Under the pieces are notes generated by a model that saw only the letters and a program-made list of their open reading frames with translations, ran no database searches and was not told the origin of the DNA. Below, one piece after another: positions 1-9,324 of a stretch of 64,000 nucleotides of DNA. This DNA comes from Thalassospira sp. TSL5-1 (GTDB taxonomy: Bacteria; Pseudomonadota; Alphaproteobacteria; Rhodospirillales; Thalassospiraceae). Position 1 is the first letter of the stretch. Each line of letters opens with the position of its first letter. Where the stretch lies: the NCBI RefSeq assembly GCF_001907695.1, contig NZ_KV880638.1, positions 372,882-436,881 on the forward strand, in the 5' to 3' direction. The position numbers were made by a program, and so were the translations under genes.

Positions 1-1
1 C

Positions 2-451
2 CAGTCGATGTGGTCGCCTGCCGTGGCGGCTGTGCGCTCCAAGGGGATCGAATGCAAATACCAGCCGCTCAAGGAAGGGTATCGCGCCTGGGGTGGCGGT
101 ATTGGTCTGGCCAAGCATCTTTCCGGCCTCGAGCTTGAGGCGGCCTATGAATATATCAACTGGTATCTGTCGGGCTGGGTCGGGGCGTATCTGAACCGCC
201 AGGGCTATTACAGTGCCGCACCGGAAACGGCCAAAAAATTCATGACCGCCGATGAATGGGGCTACTGGATGGAAGGCAAACCCGCCCAGAGCGACATCCT
301 TAGCCCCGAAGGCAAGGTGATGGAAAAGGCTGGTGCCGTGCGCGATGGCGGTTCTTATGAAGAACGCATGGGCCATGTTGCCTGCTGGAACTCTGTAATG
401 GATGAAAACAAACACATGGTTCGCAAGTGGAACGAATTTATCGCCGCGTGA
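2..451 (+). CDS. ABC transporter substrate-binding protein, spermidine/putrescine type (C-terminal part)
   Basis: The frame is open from the left edge, so the N-terminus lies outside the window; about 150 residues are visible. The tail carries features of periplasmic polyamine-type solute-binding proteins: aromatic-rich helices (YEYINWYLSGWVGAYL), a NRQGYYSAAP turn and a final KWNEF segment. It would capture the ligand in the periplasm and deliver it to the two permeases encoded immediately downstream. The ligand cannot be read from this fragment. The racemase gene at the end of the operon hints at an amino-acid or hydantoin-like compound instead of a polyamine. A perfect hairpin without a U-tract follows the stop codon. 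Confidence 0.8.
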   Translation, partial: QSMWSPAVAAVRSKGIECKYQPLKEGYRAWGGGIGLAKHLSGLELEAAYEYINWYLSGWVGAYLNRQGYYSAAPETAKKFMTADEWGYWMEGKPAQSDILSPEGKVMEKAGAVRDGGSYEERMGHVACWNSVMDENKHMVRKWNEFIAA

Positions 452-466
452 TGCGGGGATAAGGCG

Positions 467-493
467 ACCGGGCCGCACATGCGGCGGCCCGGT
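467..493 (+). other. Intra-operon hairpin between binding-protein and permease genes
   Basis: Ten-base perfect inverted repeat ACCGGGCCGC / GCGGCCCGGT around a 7-nt loop, with no T-tract after it. Such stems after a binding-protein gene commonly protect the upstream message and help keep binding protein in excess over permease. That role is inferred here. Confidence 0.6.
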
Positions 494-529
494 GATCCTT
501 TGGGAAATTTCTGAATGTGGCGGAACGGT

Positions 530-1387
530 ATGTCAGCATCCAATTCCAAACGCGGTTCCTATTTTCTGATCACGCCCATGGCGTTGGTATTTGCCATTTT
601 TCTGGTGATACCGCTGCTGACAATTGTTGTGGTCAGTTTCTGGGATTATGACGAATACCGCATCCTGCCCGACTTTATTTTGGAAAATTACAGCTACCTG
701 CTGGGCTCCTCCGTGACCTGGCAAATTTATCTGAACACCTTTAAATATGCCGCGCTGACCTGGGCCTTTACGCTCGGTATCGGTTTTACCGTGGCCTATT
801 TCCTGGCCTTTCATGTTCGCAGTCTGACCTGGCAGATTATTCTGTTTATGGTCTGCACCATTCCGTTCTGGACATCAAACATCATCCGCATGATTTCGTG
901 GATTCCGTTTCTGGGGCGTAACGGTTTGCTTAATCAGGCGCTGATGGGGGCGGGGATTATCCACGAACCCCTTGAATTTTTACTGTTTTCCGACTTTGCC
1001 GTGGTCCTGGCCGATGTGCATTTATACACCCTGTTTATGGTGGTGCCGATTTTCAATTCGATGATGCGGATTGACCGTTCATTGATCGAGGCCGCGCGTG
1101 ATAACGGGGCTAGTGCCTGGTCCACCCTGCGCCATGTGATTTTGCCGTTGTCCAAACCCGGTATCGCCATTGGATCGATCTTTGTTATCACGGTGGTGAT
1201 GGGCGATTTTATTACGGTTCGGTTAATGAGCGGCGGGCAAAGTGCCTCCGTCGGGTTGCAGATTTCCAATGAAATCGGGCTGTTGCAATATCCGGCAGCC
1301 GCGGCCAGTGCGGTTGTGCTGCTGATCACGGTATTGCTGATCGTCACCGCCCTGTTGCGCCTCGTTGATATTCGCAAGGAGCTTTGA
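530..1387 (+). CDS. ABC transporter permease, PotB type
   Basis: Inner-membrane permease of about 285 residues with roughly six hydrophobic segments. The binding-protein-dependent loop (EAA motif) reads EAARDNGASAWSTLRHVILP, the docking site for the ATPase. It would form half of the channel with the next gene, one base downstream. The in-frame ATG at 515 would add only five residues (MWRNG). The ATG at 530 starts a typical MSASNSKRG cytoplasmic leader before the first membrane segment and is preferred, though neither start has a strong ribosome-binding site. The ATPase gene of the system is not in the window and is presumably to the left. Confidence 0.85.
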   Translation: MSASNSKRGSYFLITPMALVFAIFLVIPLLTIVVVSFWDYDEYRILPDFILENYSYLLGSSVTWQIYLNTFKYAALTWAFTLGIGFTVAYFLAFHVRSLTWQIILFMVCTIPFWTSNIIRMISWIPFLGRNGLLNQALMGAGIIHEPLEFLLFSDFAVVLADVHLYTLFMVVPIFNSMMRIDRSLIEAARDNGASAWSTLRHVILPLSKPGIAIGSIFVITVVMGDFITVRLMSGGQSASVGLQISNEIGLLQYPAAAASAVVLLITVLLIVTALLRLVDIRKEL

Positions 1388-1388
1388 C

Positions 1389-2207
1389 ATGGCCATCACC
1401 CGCGAAAAACGACCGGCGGCCTTTTATTTCCTTGCTGCCTTTTTTGCCCTGTTTGTGCTGTTTTTATATGGGCCGATGCTGACCATTTTTATCCTGTCCT
1501 TTCAGGGGCCAAATGGCGGGCTGACCTTTCCGATGAATGGCTTTTCCTTTCACTGGTTTGTAAATCTGTTTCAGCAACAGGCGGTGGGCGATTTTGGCGG
1601 ATCATTCATGCGCTCGCTCAAACTGGGGCTGATTGTCATGGTGGTGACGGTTGTCGTGTCCTTCATGGCGGGCATGGCTTTCCGGCGGCGCTTTCGCGGT
1701 GATACGGTGGTGTTTTACCTTGCGATTGCCAGTTTGATTGTCCCCTCCATCCTGATCTCGCTGGGTATTGGCTTGCTGTTTAATATCTTTGAAATACAGC
1801 CGCACTGGTATAGCTCCGCCCTGGGGGCGCATCTGACCTGGACCTTCCCGTTTGGTTTGTTGATCATGTTTGCGGTGTTTAACCGTTTTGATCCCTCGTT
1901 TGAGGAAGCGGCCCGGGATTTGGGCGCGTCAAACTGGCAAACGGTGCGCCATGTGGTGCTGCCAATGGTCGCCCCCAGTCTGATTGGCGTTGCGATGTTT
2001 TCCTTTACTCTGTCTTACGATGAATTTGCCCGCACCCTGATGACGGCAGGGTCCTTAAACACCCTGCCTTTGGAAATTTACGGCATGACCACCAATGTCA
2101 CCACACCGGTGCTGTATGCGCTGGGTACGTTAACAACGGTATTTTCCTTTGTTGTCATCGGCCTGGCCTTTGGCGCGGTGGTGTTGTTGCGCCGTCGCAA
2201 GGCGTGA
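1389..2207 (+). CDS. ABC transporter permease, PotC type
   Basis: Second permease of the importer, 272 residues. It begins one base after the stop of the previous gene, which implies translational coupling. The N-terminus MAITREKRP is basic and is followed by a long hydrophobic segment. The EAA loop is EAARDLGASNWQTVRHVVLP, and the protein ends in a basic RRRKA tail. Homology to PotC/YdcV-type permeases follows from the paired arrangement and the EAA motif. The substrate stays unknown. Confidence 0.85.
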   Translation: MAITREKRPAAFYFLAAFFALFVLFLYGPMLTIFILSFQGPNGGLTFPMNGFSFHWFVNLFQQQAVGDFGGSFMRSLKLGLIVMVVTVVVSFMAGMAFRRRFRGDTVVFYLAIASLIVPSILISLGIGLLFNIFEIQPHWYSSALGAHLTWTFPFGLLIMFAVFNRFDPSFEEAARDLGASNWQTVRHVVLPMVAPSLIGVAMFSFTLSYDEFARTLMTAGSLNTLPLEIYGMTTNVTTPVLYALGTLTTVFSFVVIGLAFGAVVLLRRRKA

Positions 2208-2226
2208 TCAGGGGGGGCGATAGAAA

Positions 2227-2970
2227 ATGTCAAAAATCGCGGTGATCAACCCGAACATGTCGGCCGGTTTTACCGATAAAATCCGTATTCAGGCGCAGCG
2301 TACCGTTTATCCCCACAATCAGGTGGTGGCCCTTAACCCCGATATTGGCCCCGACAGCATCGAAGGATATTACGATGAAGCCTTTGCCAGTGTTGGTTTG
2401 CTTTCGGTCATCCGCAAGCTTGATGCGACCGGGATTGACGGTTATGTCGTGGCCTGTTTTGACGATACCGGCGTGGATGCCGCCCGCTGCCTGACCCAGG
2501 CGCCGGTGATGGGGCTGTGCGAAGGGGCCATTCGTTTTGCCCAGGCCCTGGCCGGGCGCTATGCCATTGTCACTCCCATGTTTGTTTCCGTGCGCCCGCT
2601 GGAACATCTGGTGCGCAAATATGGCGCGGACCGCGATTGTGTGGTGCGGGCCGCCGGGGTGCGCACCCTGGATTTTGAAGGCGAAGAGGCCGCCCGTGCC
2701 TATGAAGCCCTGTATGGAGCAGCGCAAAAAAGCCTGCGCGATGACGGGGCAGAGGCGATTGTTCTGGGCTGTGCCGGGATGACGGATATTGCAGAACACC
2801 TGAGTGCTGATTTGGGCGTGCCGGTGATTGACGGGGTGCAGGCCGCGATCAAAATGGTCGAGGGGTTGGCCGCCCTGCAATTGACGACCAGTAAACACAG
2901 CACCTATGGCACGCCACCGGCCAAATCCTATCACGGTATGTTTGAAGGGTTTGCGCCAGCCTCTATTTAG
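2227..2970 (+). CDS. Asp/Glu racemase family protein (hydantoin racemase-like)
   Basis: 247 residues. The start MSKIAVINPNMS has the N-P-N-x-S pattern of the Asp/Glu/hydantoin racemase superfamily. The two cysteines expected for two-base cofactor-independent racemisation are both present: C77 in VVACFDDTG and C182 in VLGCAGMT. A purine-rich GGGGGGCGAT lies just before the start. It is the last gene of the transporter operon, so it probably racemises the imported compound or one derived from it. Related families include arylmalonate decarboxylases and maleate isomerases, and the exact substrate cannot be told from sequence alone. Confidence 0.8.
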   Translation: MSKIAVINPNMSAGFTDKIRIQAQRTVYPHNQVVALNPDIGPDSIEGYYDEAFASVGLLSVIRKLDATGIDGYVVACFDDTGVDAARCLTQAPVMGLCEGAIRFAQALAGRYAIVTPMFVSVRPLEHLVRKYGADRDCVVRAAGVRTLDFEGEEAARAYEALYGAAQKSLRDDGAEAIVLGCAGMTDIAEHLSADLGVPVIDGVQAAIKMVEGLAALQLTTSKHSTYGTPPAKSYHGMFEGFAPASI

Positions 2971-3169
2971 TTAGGGCGTTTTACGGCCCCCTTTGTGACT
3001 GCAGATGCACATTTGCCCGGTTTTGTGGTGGTTTCCCCCATTAATTGAAATTTTAATCTTTATTCGCCAGAAGAGTGACGTGTGTTTCAACAGAATCGCA
3101 CTGTCTGCGAATAGGACGTTCGATTTCTGGTTGATCTGACGGAAGCCAAACGGAAGACATGGGCGAGTG

Positions 3170-3970
3170 ATGATGCAAAAGAATCTCTTCACGATTGCGC
3201 CGGAAATACGTGCCGACATCGAAGAGCGCTTGGCCCGTGTGGCGCGCGAGGATGGCGTGCGCCTGTTAATGGCGGTTGAATCCGGTTCCCGCGCCTGGGG
3301 CTTTCCTTCGCCCGACAGCGACTATGATGTGCGTTTTCTTTATATCCGCTCGCGCCGCGATTATCTGGCGCTTAAGCCCGTTCGTGACGTGATCGAACGG
3401 CCGATTGTCGACCTGATTGATCTGAATGGATGGGATATTCGCAAGGCACTTGGTCTGTTGCTCAAGCATAACGCGGTGTTGTCGGAATGGATCGAAAGTC
3501 CGATTCGCTATATCAAGGATGATCCGGTGGTGGCCCAACTGGCCGATCTTGCCAGCCGTCATTTTGACCCGTATGGCTATGCGCGCCATTATGCCAGTCT
3601 TGGCAAGGGAATGGTCAGCCGCTGGTTTGATCCTGATGGTCAGATCGCGGTGAAACGGTATTTCTATGCGCTGCGTCCGGCATTATCGGTGCGCGCATTG
3701 CGCCTTGATCCATCGCATCGCCCGCCGATGAGCATACAGCCGCTGATGCAGGCGGCAAAACTTGCCCCGGCGCTGGTGGAGCAGGTGGACGAACTGATCG
3801 CCCGCAAGGCAGAAACCCGCGAGGCCGGGAATACGATCCGATTGCCGGAAATAGAGCAGTTGATACAGGATGAACTTGACCGTGTGGACGAGGTGCCAAA
3901 GCGCGCCAATGCAGAGCAATTTGCGCAAGAGGCCGAGGCGCTTTTCCTTGAATGGGTCGAGCGGGAATAA
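3170..3970 (+). CDS. Nucleotidyltransferase superfamily protein (RlaP/YcgL-like, PF10127 type)
   Basis: 266 residues. The N-terminal part has the polymerase-beta-type nucleotidyltransferase signature: G39-S40 in ESGSRAWGF, then PDSDYDVR with metal-binding acids D51 and D53. The GSRAWG form and the long helical remainder match the predicted nucleotidyltransferases of PF10127, some of which are linked to RNA repair. Neighbouring genes give no functional clue, and no RNA ligase or kinase lies nearby. GTG at 3167 and ATG at 3173 are alternative starts; the choice matters little. Confidence 0.75.
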   Translation: MMQKNLFTIAPEIRADIEERLARVAREDGVRLLMAVESGSRAWGFPSPDSDYDVRFLYIRSRRDYLALKPVRDVIERPIVDLIDLNGWDIRKALGLLLKHNAVLSEWIESPIRYIKDDPVVAQLADLASRHFDPYGYARHYASLGKGMVSRWFDPDGQIAVKRYFYALRPALSVRALRLDPSHRPPMSIQPLMQAAKLAPALVEQVDELIARKAETREAGNTIRLPEIEQLIQDELDRVDEVPKRANAEQFAQEAEALFLEWVERE

Positions 3971-4503
3971 GGGGAATGATTGCGATCGACGCTCGGGACA
4001 AGTTGCGGGCAGATATTCGGTCTTCTATGACCTTGTCGATTTTTGTGACAGCTTTTTACAAGCTGGAACAAGGATAACCGAATCCATAATGCAATCATGG
4101 CGTGTTGCTGCTGTGCAAAATAATTTTTGCCAGGTGTGGTTGTTTTGTTCGGTCCCTGTGGTCTGTTTGTTTGCAGGACGGAATCTGGTGAAATTTTCCT
4201 TTGTTTTCAAAAGGAAATCTTACCCGTAGGCAGGAATAAATGCCGGAAAACGCAAAAGCGGTTGCATTGCAAAATAAGAAAAAACCCAGCTTTTCCACGC
4301 CTTTGAACGGTGCGCTGGAAACATTCATATGTCTGTTGCGTTGAAGATGCGAAAAACCGGCTTTTCAAGACCTTAAACAGGGCCTAAATCCGTATGGTCA
4401 TTATGGGTCAATTGGGGGTAAAACCCTGTTGGTTCAATACTGTCACATTGCTGCCCCGTTCATCGTGCAAAAGCCCGCAAGGCATATCAACAAAGGTTCC
4501 GGC
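3971..4503. other. Intergenic region upstream of opgG with repeats
   Basis: This stretch of 533 bases holds no convincing gene. An 8-bp perfect hairpin (TTTCCTTT 4195-4202 / AAAGGAAA 4210-4217) lies in the middle. Two diverged direct repeats of about 30 bases (4278-4308 and 4351-4379), both built on GAAAAA-C-GCTTTTC-A---CCTT, precede opgG. It probably contains the opgGH promoter, but I could not pick out clear -35/-10 boxes. Confidence 0.4.
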
Positions 4504-6450
4504 GTGAAAAAAATGCAAATTTGCCAGCAGGTTGACTCGCAATGTGTCCCGCACAAACGTTTTCCCCTGTTCCGGTTGGGAATGGCATCGGCCTATGTGC
4601 TGACGACCCTGTGTCTTGCCGGTCAGCCAGCGATGGCGGCGGCCGCCAAGGCGCATGCAACCACCAAGCAAAGTGCTACAGGCGCATCGGATGCCCCGGC
4701 CTCTGGTCAGGACGCAAAAGCATCGGCTGACGCGGGCAAACAGACAGCTCCGGCAGACCAGGGCGATAAGCCCGCTTCTGACGCATCCGTGTCATCTGCA
4801 ACGCCTGCTGCGGAAAATGCACCGGCTCCAGATGCCAATAACAGTGCCGGTGAAGGCAAGGCAGCAGAAAACGCGCCAACTGACAACGCACCGACGGACC
4901 AAGATGCAAATGCGCCCGCCACAAACGATAATCAGGCACCGTCTGGTGATGCGGTGCAGGCGGCGCAAGGGGAGCAGGCTGATCAGGCCGAACAGGCCCC
5001 GGCCTTTAGCCCGCAACTGGTGATTGACCGTGCGCGCGAACTGGCTAAAAAGCCGTTTGAAAATCCGCATCGTGAATTGCCAGCAGCCCTGGCCGATCTG
5101 GATGCGGCAAAATATGCCAAAATCAAATTCAAATCCGATCAGGCCTTTTTAAAGGACCCTGCAACCGGGTTTTCAATGGAACTTTATCATCCCGGTTACA
5201 TGTATGACGTGCCGGTGGGCATTAACACCGTGCGTGACGGTAAGGTACAACCCGTGCCTTATTCCGCCAATTTGTTTGACTTTGCCGATACCGGGCTTTC
5301 GGACAATAATGTCGGCGCGCAGGGATATGCCGGTTTCAAGTTGAAATACCCGCTTGATTCCGTAACCAGCAACGAAGAACTGGCCTCCTTCCTTGGGGCG
5401 AGTTATTTCCGTGTGATGGGCCGCAATCAGGTGCGTGGTCAGTTGGCACGGGCGCTGGCGATTGATCTGGCCGCTCCCTCGGGCGAGGAATTTCCGGTTT
5501 TCCGTGAATTCTGGATCGAACAGCCGACCGATCCGTGGGGTAAGGTCACGGTGTATGCCCTGCTTGATAGTGCGCGTGTGACCGGGGCCTATCAGTTTGA
5601 TATTGTTCCGGGCGAACGCTCGGTTGCTTCGATCAAGGCAACCCTGTTTTTCCGCGACCAGATTCAGAAGCTGGGCATTGCGCCTTTAAGCAGCATGTTC
5701 CTGTTTGGCGAACAGAAACGCCGTCATTTCGATGATTATCGCGATGAAGTGCATAACAGCGACGGCCTTCTGATCCATAACGGGCAGGGGGAATGGCTCT
5801 GGCGTCCGCTTGATAACCCCAAAAACCTTCAGATCAGCTCTTTTCTGGATCAGAACCCGCGTGGTTTTGGCCTGATGCAGCGGGATCGCAATTTTGACCA
5901 TTATCAGGATGCCAGTGCGCATTTTGAAAAACGTCCCGGTTACTGGATCACGCCGAAAGGCGACTGGGGCAAGGGCCATGTTGAACTGGTCGAAATTCCC
6001 TCGCCCGATGAAACCAACGAAAATATCGTCGCCTTTTGGGTGCCCGATGTGAAACCCAAGGCGGGTGATCAGCTGGAAATTTCCTATGACCTGACCGCCA
6101 TGAGCGATGGCCGCGAATTGCATGGCATGGCGCGCGCCCTTGATACCCGCATTACCCCGGTCACAGGCGGGGACGAGGATAATGGCGGCGTTCATCGCTT
6201 TATCCTTAATTTCCGCGGGGGGGATCTGGATTATTATCTGGATGATATTGCCAATTTGCAGGCCGATATCAGTGCATCAAACGCCAATGTCACCAATGTT
6301 CATGTTGTTAAGGATGCAGAAAATGGCGGTGTGCGCGTGCTGTTTGATCTGGCCGGGACCGGCGAAGCCCCGACTTCCAATTTGCGCGCCTTTTTGCATT
6401 ATAAAGACCGCGTAATTAGCGAAACCTGGACCATGCCGTGGGCGTTCTGA
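4504..6450 (+). CDS. opgG: Periplasmic glucan biosynthesis protein OpgG (MdoG)
   Basis: About 648 residues. The body from roughly residue 170 is the MdoG domain (FENPHRELPAALADLD near 185-200, then PFSANLF/FDFADTG-type strands), which acts in the periplasm in backbone branching of osmoregulated periplasmic glucans. The GTG at 4504 has AAAGG seven bases upstream and starts a basic signal peptide ending near AMA (residue 45). Upstream start codons lack such a site. Residues 46-168 form an unusual low-complexity Ala/Asp/Pro/Gln/Asn linker not found in enterobacterial OpgG (about 510 residues). opgH follows 73 bases downstream, the classical opgGH order. Confidence 0.92.
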   Translation: MKKMQICQQVDSQCVPHKRFPLFRLGMASAYVLTTLCLAGQPAMAAAAKAHATTKQSATGASDAPASGQDAKASADAGKQTAPADQGDKPASDASVSSATPAAENAPAPDANNSAGEGKAAENAPTDNAPTDQDANAPATNDNQAPSGDAVQAAQGEQADQAEQAPAFSPQLVIDRARELAKKPFENPHRELPAALADLDAAKYAKIKFKSDQAFLKDPATGFSMELYHPGYMYDVPVGINTVRDGKVQPVPYSANLFDFADTGLSDNNVGAQGYAGFKLKYPLDSVTSNEELASFLGASYFRVMGRNQVRGQLARALAIDLAAPSGEEFPVFREFWIEQPTDPWGKVTVYALLDSARVTGAYQFDIVPGERSVASIKATLFFRDQIQKLGIAPLSSMFLFGEQKRRHFDDYRDEVHNSDGLLIHNGQGEWLWRPLDNPKNLQISSFLDQNPRGFGLMQRDRNFDHYQDASAHFEKRPGYWITPKGDWGKGHVELVEIPSPDETNENIVAFWVPDVKPKAGDQLEISYDLTAMSDGRELHGMARALDTRITPVTGGDEDNGGVHRFILNFRGGDLDYYLDDIANLQADISASNANVTNVHVVKDAENGGVRVLFDLAGTGEAPTSNLRAFLHYKDRVISETWTMPWAF

Positions 6451-6523
6451 TTTTCAGAGCGCCCCGGTGGCGCGGGTCGCCCGTTTATTTTTCAAACTGC
6501 CTTTCTGCCCAGGAACAAAATTG

Positions 6524-8617
6524 ATGACCGACAGCCCGGCTATGCCCCGCTCCCCCGAAGAACTTGACCCGGCTGTAAAGCTGGCGGGGCCTTCCTCGAC
6601 GGTGCGGCGCCTGTTTTTGTTTGGCGCGTCGCTGGTGACAACCTTTTATGCCGCCTGGCTCATGAGTGATGTTTTGGGGGCAGACCAGCTAACCGGCATG
6701 GAAATGGTGGTGATTACCTTTTTCACCATCAATTTTGCCTGGATTGCCCTGTCGTTTTACACCGGTGTTGTCGGTATTTTTCTACGTGCCTTTGGCATTG
6801 ATGCCATCACATTGCGCCGGATGAAGCCGATTGAACGCAAAGGCAAACTGAAATCGAAAAACGTTATCGTGATCCCGGTTTACAATGAAAGCCCGGATCG
6901 CGTTTTTGCCGGTTTGCGCGCCAGTTATGAAAGCCTGGCAGCGACGGGCGAACTTGATGCCTTTGATTTTTTTGTGCTCTCCGACACCCGCGACCCCGAC
7001 ATCTGGATTGCCGAGGAAATGGCCTGGGCGCGCACCTGCTCGGAACTGAATGCGCGCGGCAAAATCTTTTTCCGCCGTCGCCCGGAAAATACCGAGCGTA
7101 AATCAGGCAATCTCAAGGAATTCTGCGAAACCTATGCGTCGAACTATGATCATATGATCGTGTTTGATGCCGACAGTGTGATGTCGGGCGAGGCGATGGT
7201 GAACATGGCCTATCTGATGGAAAACAACCCGGATTCCGGGATTATTCAGAGCCCGCCGCAGCCGACCGGCCGTTCCACCCTGTTTGCCCGTATTTTGCAG
7301 TTCATTTCGCGCGTGCATGGCCCGACCATGTCGGCCGGGCTGGCATTTTGGTGCATGGGCAGTTCCAACTATTGGGGCCATAACGCCATTATCCGCGTAC
7401 AGGCCTTTATCGATTGTTGTGGCTTGCCGGTTCTCTCGGGCAAGCCGCCGATGGGCGGGCATATTTTAAGCCACGATTTCGTCGAGGCCGCCTTTATGCG
7501 CAAGGCAGGCTGGCGGGTATGGCTGATCCCGCAGCTTGAAGGCAGTTGGGAAGAACTTCCCCCCAATCTGATTGACTTTGCCGTGCGCGACCGGCGCTGG
7601 TGTCAGGGCAATATGCAACATGCGCGGCTTATTTTCGCTCCGGGCTTTTTGCCGCTCTCGCGCCTGCATTTCTTTATGGGGGTTATGAGCTTTCTGTCCT
7701 CGCCCTTGTGGTTTTTGCTGTTGTTAAGCTCCACCATTGCAACGCTGCAAAATTCGCGCCTGACCTACAGCTTTTTCCCCGGTCAATTCACCATGTTCCC
7801 GCAATGGCCGGTGGACCGGTCAATGGAAATGGTGGTGTTGCTGGTTTTCACCATTGGCATGCTGGTTTTGCCCAAGGTGATTTCGGTCTTTATGGTGTTT
7901 CTGGGCCGCGACCGGCGCAAATATGGCGGGGCTGCCGTGTTGCTCAGCGGCCTTTTGGAAATGATTTATTCCGCCCTGCAAGCGCCGATCATGATGACGC
8001 TGCATTCGCGCTTTGTGTTTTCGGTGCTGACTGGCAACCAGGTGGGCTGGGATGCGCAGGAACGGGACGATACCGGGGTGCCGTTCATGGCGGCTGTCAA
8101 AACCCATATCGGCATTATTTTGGCGGGTTTGGCCTGGGGCGCGATTGCGCTTTATGTGGATCAGGCGTTTTTCTGGTGGCTGACGCCGATTTTGGCCGGT
8201 TTGGTGCTCTCGCCTTGGTTAACCCATTGGTCAAGCCTGCTGCGCCTGGGCCAGAAAACCCGGAAACTGAAACTGTTTTTGACCCCCGAAGAAACTGCAA
8301 CGCCGGAAGAACTGGCATCGCTTTATCGCATTACAGCCCAGCATACCGGTGAAGATGTGCGCGACGGGTTGTTGCAGCTGATCGAGGACCCCTATGCCAA
8401 TGCGTTGCACAGTGCGCTGTTACCTGCACGCAAGCCAGACCGCCGTACCCAGATCGAGGTGGGCATCATTTATGAAAAACTGGCCCGTCTGGGTGTGGAG
8501 TCGCTGACCAAGGAAGAGAAGCTCAAGATCCTGTCATGGCCGGTAAAGCCGCTGGATCAGATCATGGCCGGGCAACATTTGATTGGCGTGGAAGGCGCTG
8601 AAAAAACATCGGTTTAG
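6524..8617 (+). CDS. opgH: Glucans biosynthesis glucosyltransferase OpgH (MdoH)
   Basis: 697-residue inner-membrane GT2-family glucosyltransferase that polymerises UDP-glucose into the linear beta-glucan backbone and exports it. Visible features: membrane segments near residues 25-105, the start of the GT domain VIVIPVYNESPDRVFAG, the metal-binding FDADSVMSG, and the acceptor/product motif RDRRWCQGN. Several C-terminal membrane spans and a cytoplasmic tail follow. ATG 6524 has AGGAA at 6511-6515. A longer in-frame start at 6467 would add 19 residues without a good ribosome site. Length is below the E. coli enzyme (about 850) because the cytoplasmic N-terminus is short. Confidence 0.93.
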   Translation: MTDSPAMPRSPEELDPAVKLAGPSSTVRRLFLFGASLVTTFYAAWLMSDVLGADQLTGMEMVVITFFTINFAWIALSFYTGVVGIFLRAFGIDAITLRRMKPIERKGKLKSKNVIVIPVYNESPDRVFAGLRASYESLAATGELDAFDFFVLSDTRDPDIWIAEEMAWARTCSELNARGKIFFRRRPENTERKSGNLKEFCETYASNYDHMIVFDADSVMSGEAMVNMAYLMENNPDSGIIQSPPQPTGRSTLFARILQFISRVHGPTMSAGLAFWCMGSSNYWGHNAIIRVQAFIDCCGLPVLSGKPPMGGHILSHDFVEAAFMRKAGWRVWLIPQLEGSWEELPPNLIDFAVRDRRWCQGNMQHARLIFAPGFLPLSRLHFFMGVMSFLSSPLWFLLLLSSTIATLQNSRLTYSFFPGQFTMFPQWPVDRSMEMVVLLVFTIGMLVLPKVISVFMVFLGRDRRKYGGAAVLLSGLLEMIYSALQAPIMMTLHSRFVFSVLTGNQVGWDAQERDDTGVPFMAAVKTHIGIILAGLAWGAIALYVDQAFFWWLTPILAGLVLSPWLTHWSSLLRLGQKTRKLKLFLTPEETATPEELASLYRITAQHTGEDVRDGLLQLIEDPYANALHSALLPARKPDRRTQIEVGIIYEKLARLGVESLTKEEKLKILSWPVKPLDQIMAGQHLIGVEGAEKTSV

Positions 8618-8792
8618 CTAGTAAAAAATAAGTGCGTAAATGGTATGGCCCCATGTGGGCAGTGCATGGCCCGTGCCACAAAAACGTCTAAGTTTCGGCA
8701 AAGATTCAGACTATATTCCGGTCATTGTGAAGATCAACGATATCAATAAACGGTTTGTTAACCTTCATATTCACCCGAATAGGGATTGCATC

Positions 8793-9272
8793 ATGGTTGA
8801 GATGAGTAACGTGGAAAATTCAAAGTCTGGTCTGTCAAGCGAACCGGCAGCAATGTCCCGGTTACTGAACGAAACTGCACGCGCCTGGACCCGTTCGTTC
8901 GGCGTGAAAAGCGAAATCGCCGAAGACCGTTTGGCGAGCGAACTGCGCTTGGCTTTGCGCGACGACATGGTCGGTGCCGTTGCCAAGGGCAATTTGCAGG
9001 ATATGCTGGACACCGCCGCCCATTCTGCCATCGCAACCTGGCTGGCCCATGTTACGGGCGAAGAAGAAGCCCATAGCGCAAACAAATTTGCCATGTTGCG
9101 CTGTGCATTCCTGTCGGCCAATCAGGGCAAGGACTGGTGTGACCGTTTTCTTGACCGTCACCATACCTGCCAGGATCTGAATATGGCGTTGCAGGCGCAA
9201 ATGATGCTGCCGACCCCGGCGCGTCATGAACGTGTTATGCCGCGTCAGACATTGGCATCCCGCGCATCGTAA
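8793..9272 (+). CDS. Hypothetical protein, 159 residues
   Basis: I do not recognise this family. The start ATG at 8793 has AGGGA seven bases upstream. The protein is predicted soluble and largely helical, with no signal peptide. It has a middle segment rich in Glu/Ala/His (AHVTGEEEAHSANKFAMLRC) and a short CDRFLDRHHTCQDL motif in which two Cys and two His could bind a metal; this is only a suggestion. A strong terminator at 9325 ends the unit, so it is a real monocistronic gene. Codon use resembles its neighbours. Confidence 0.7.
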   Translation: MVEMSNVENSKSGLSSEPAAMSRLLNETARAWTRSFGVKSEIAEDRLASELRLALRDDMVGAVAKGNLQDMLDTAAHSAIATWLAHVTGEEEAHSANKFAMLRCAFLSANQGKDWCDRFLDRHHTCQDLNMALQAQMMLPTPARHERVMPRQTLASRAS

Positions 9273-9324
9273 TCGCTTAAACGCTTCTATCGATTACCGA
9301 CCTGTTCCCGCTTTGCAAAAAGTC

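Noticed and set aside
4616-5023. Second-frame Arg/Gln-rich reading inside opgG
   Set aside because: It mirrors the low-complexity linker of OpgG in another frame and has no start signals.
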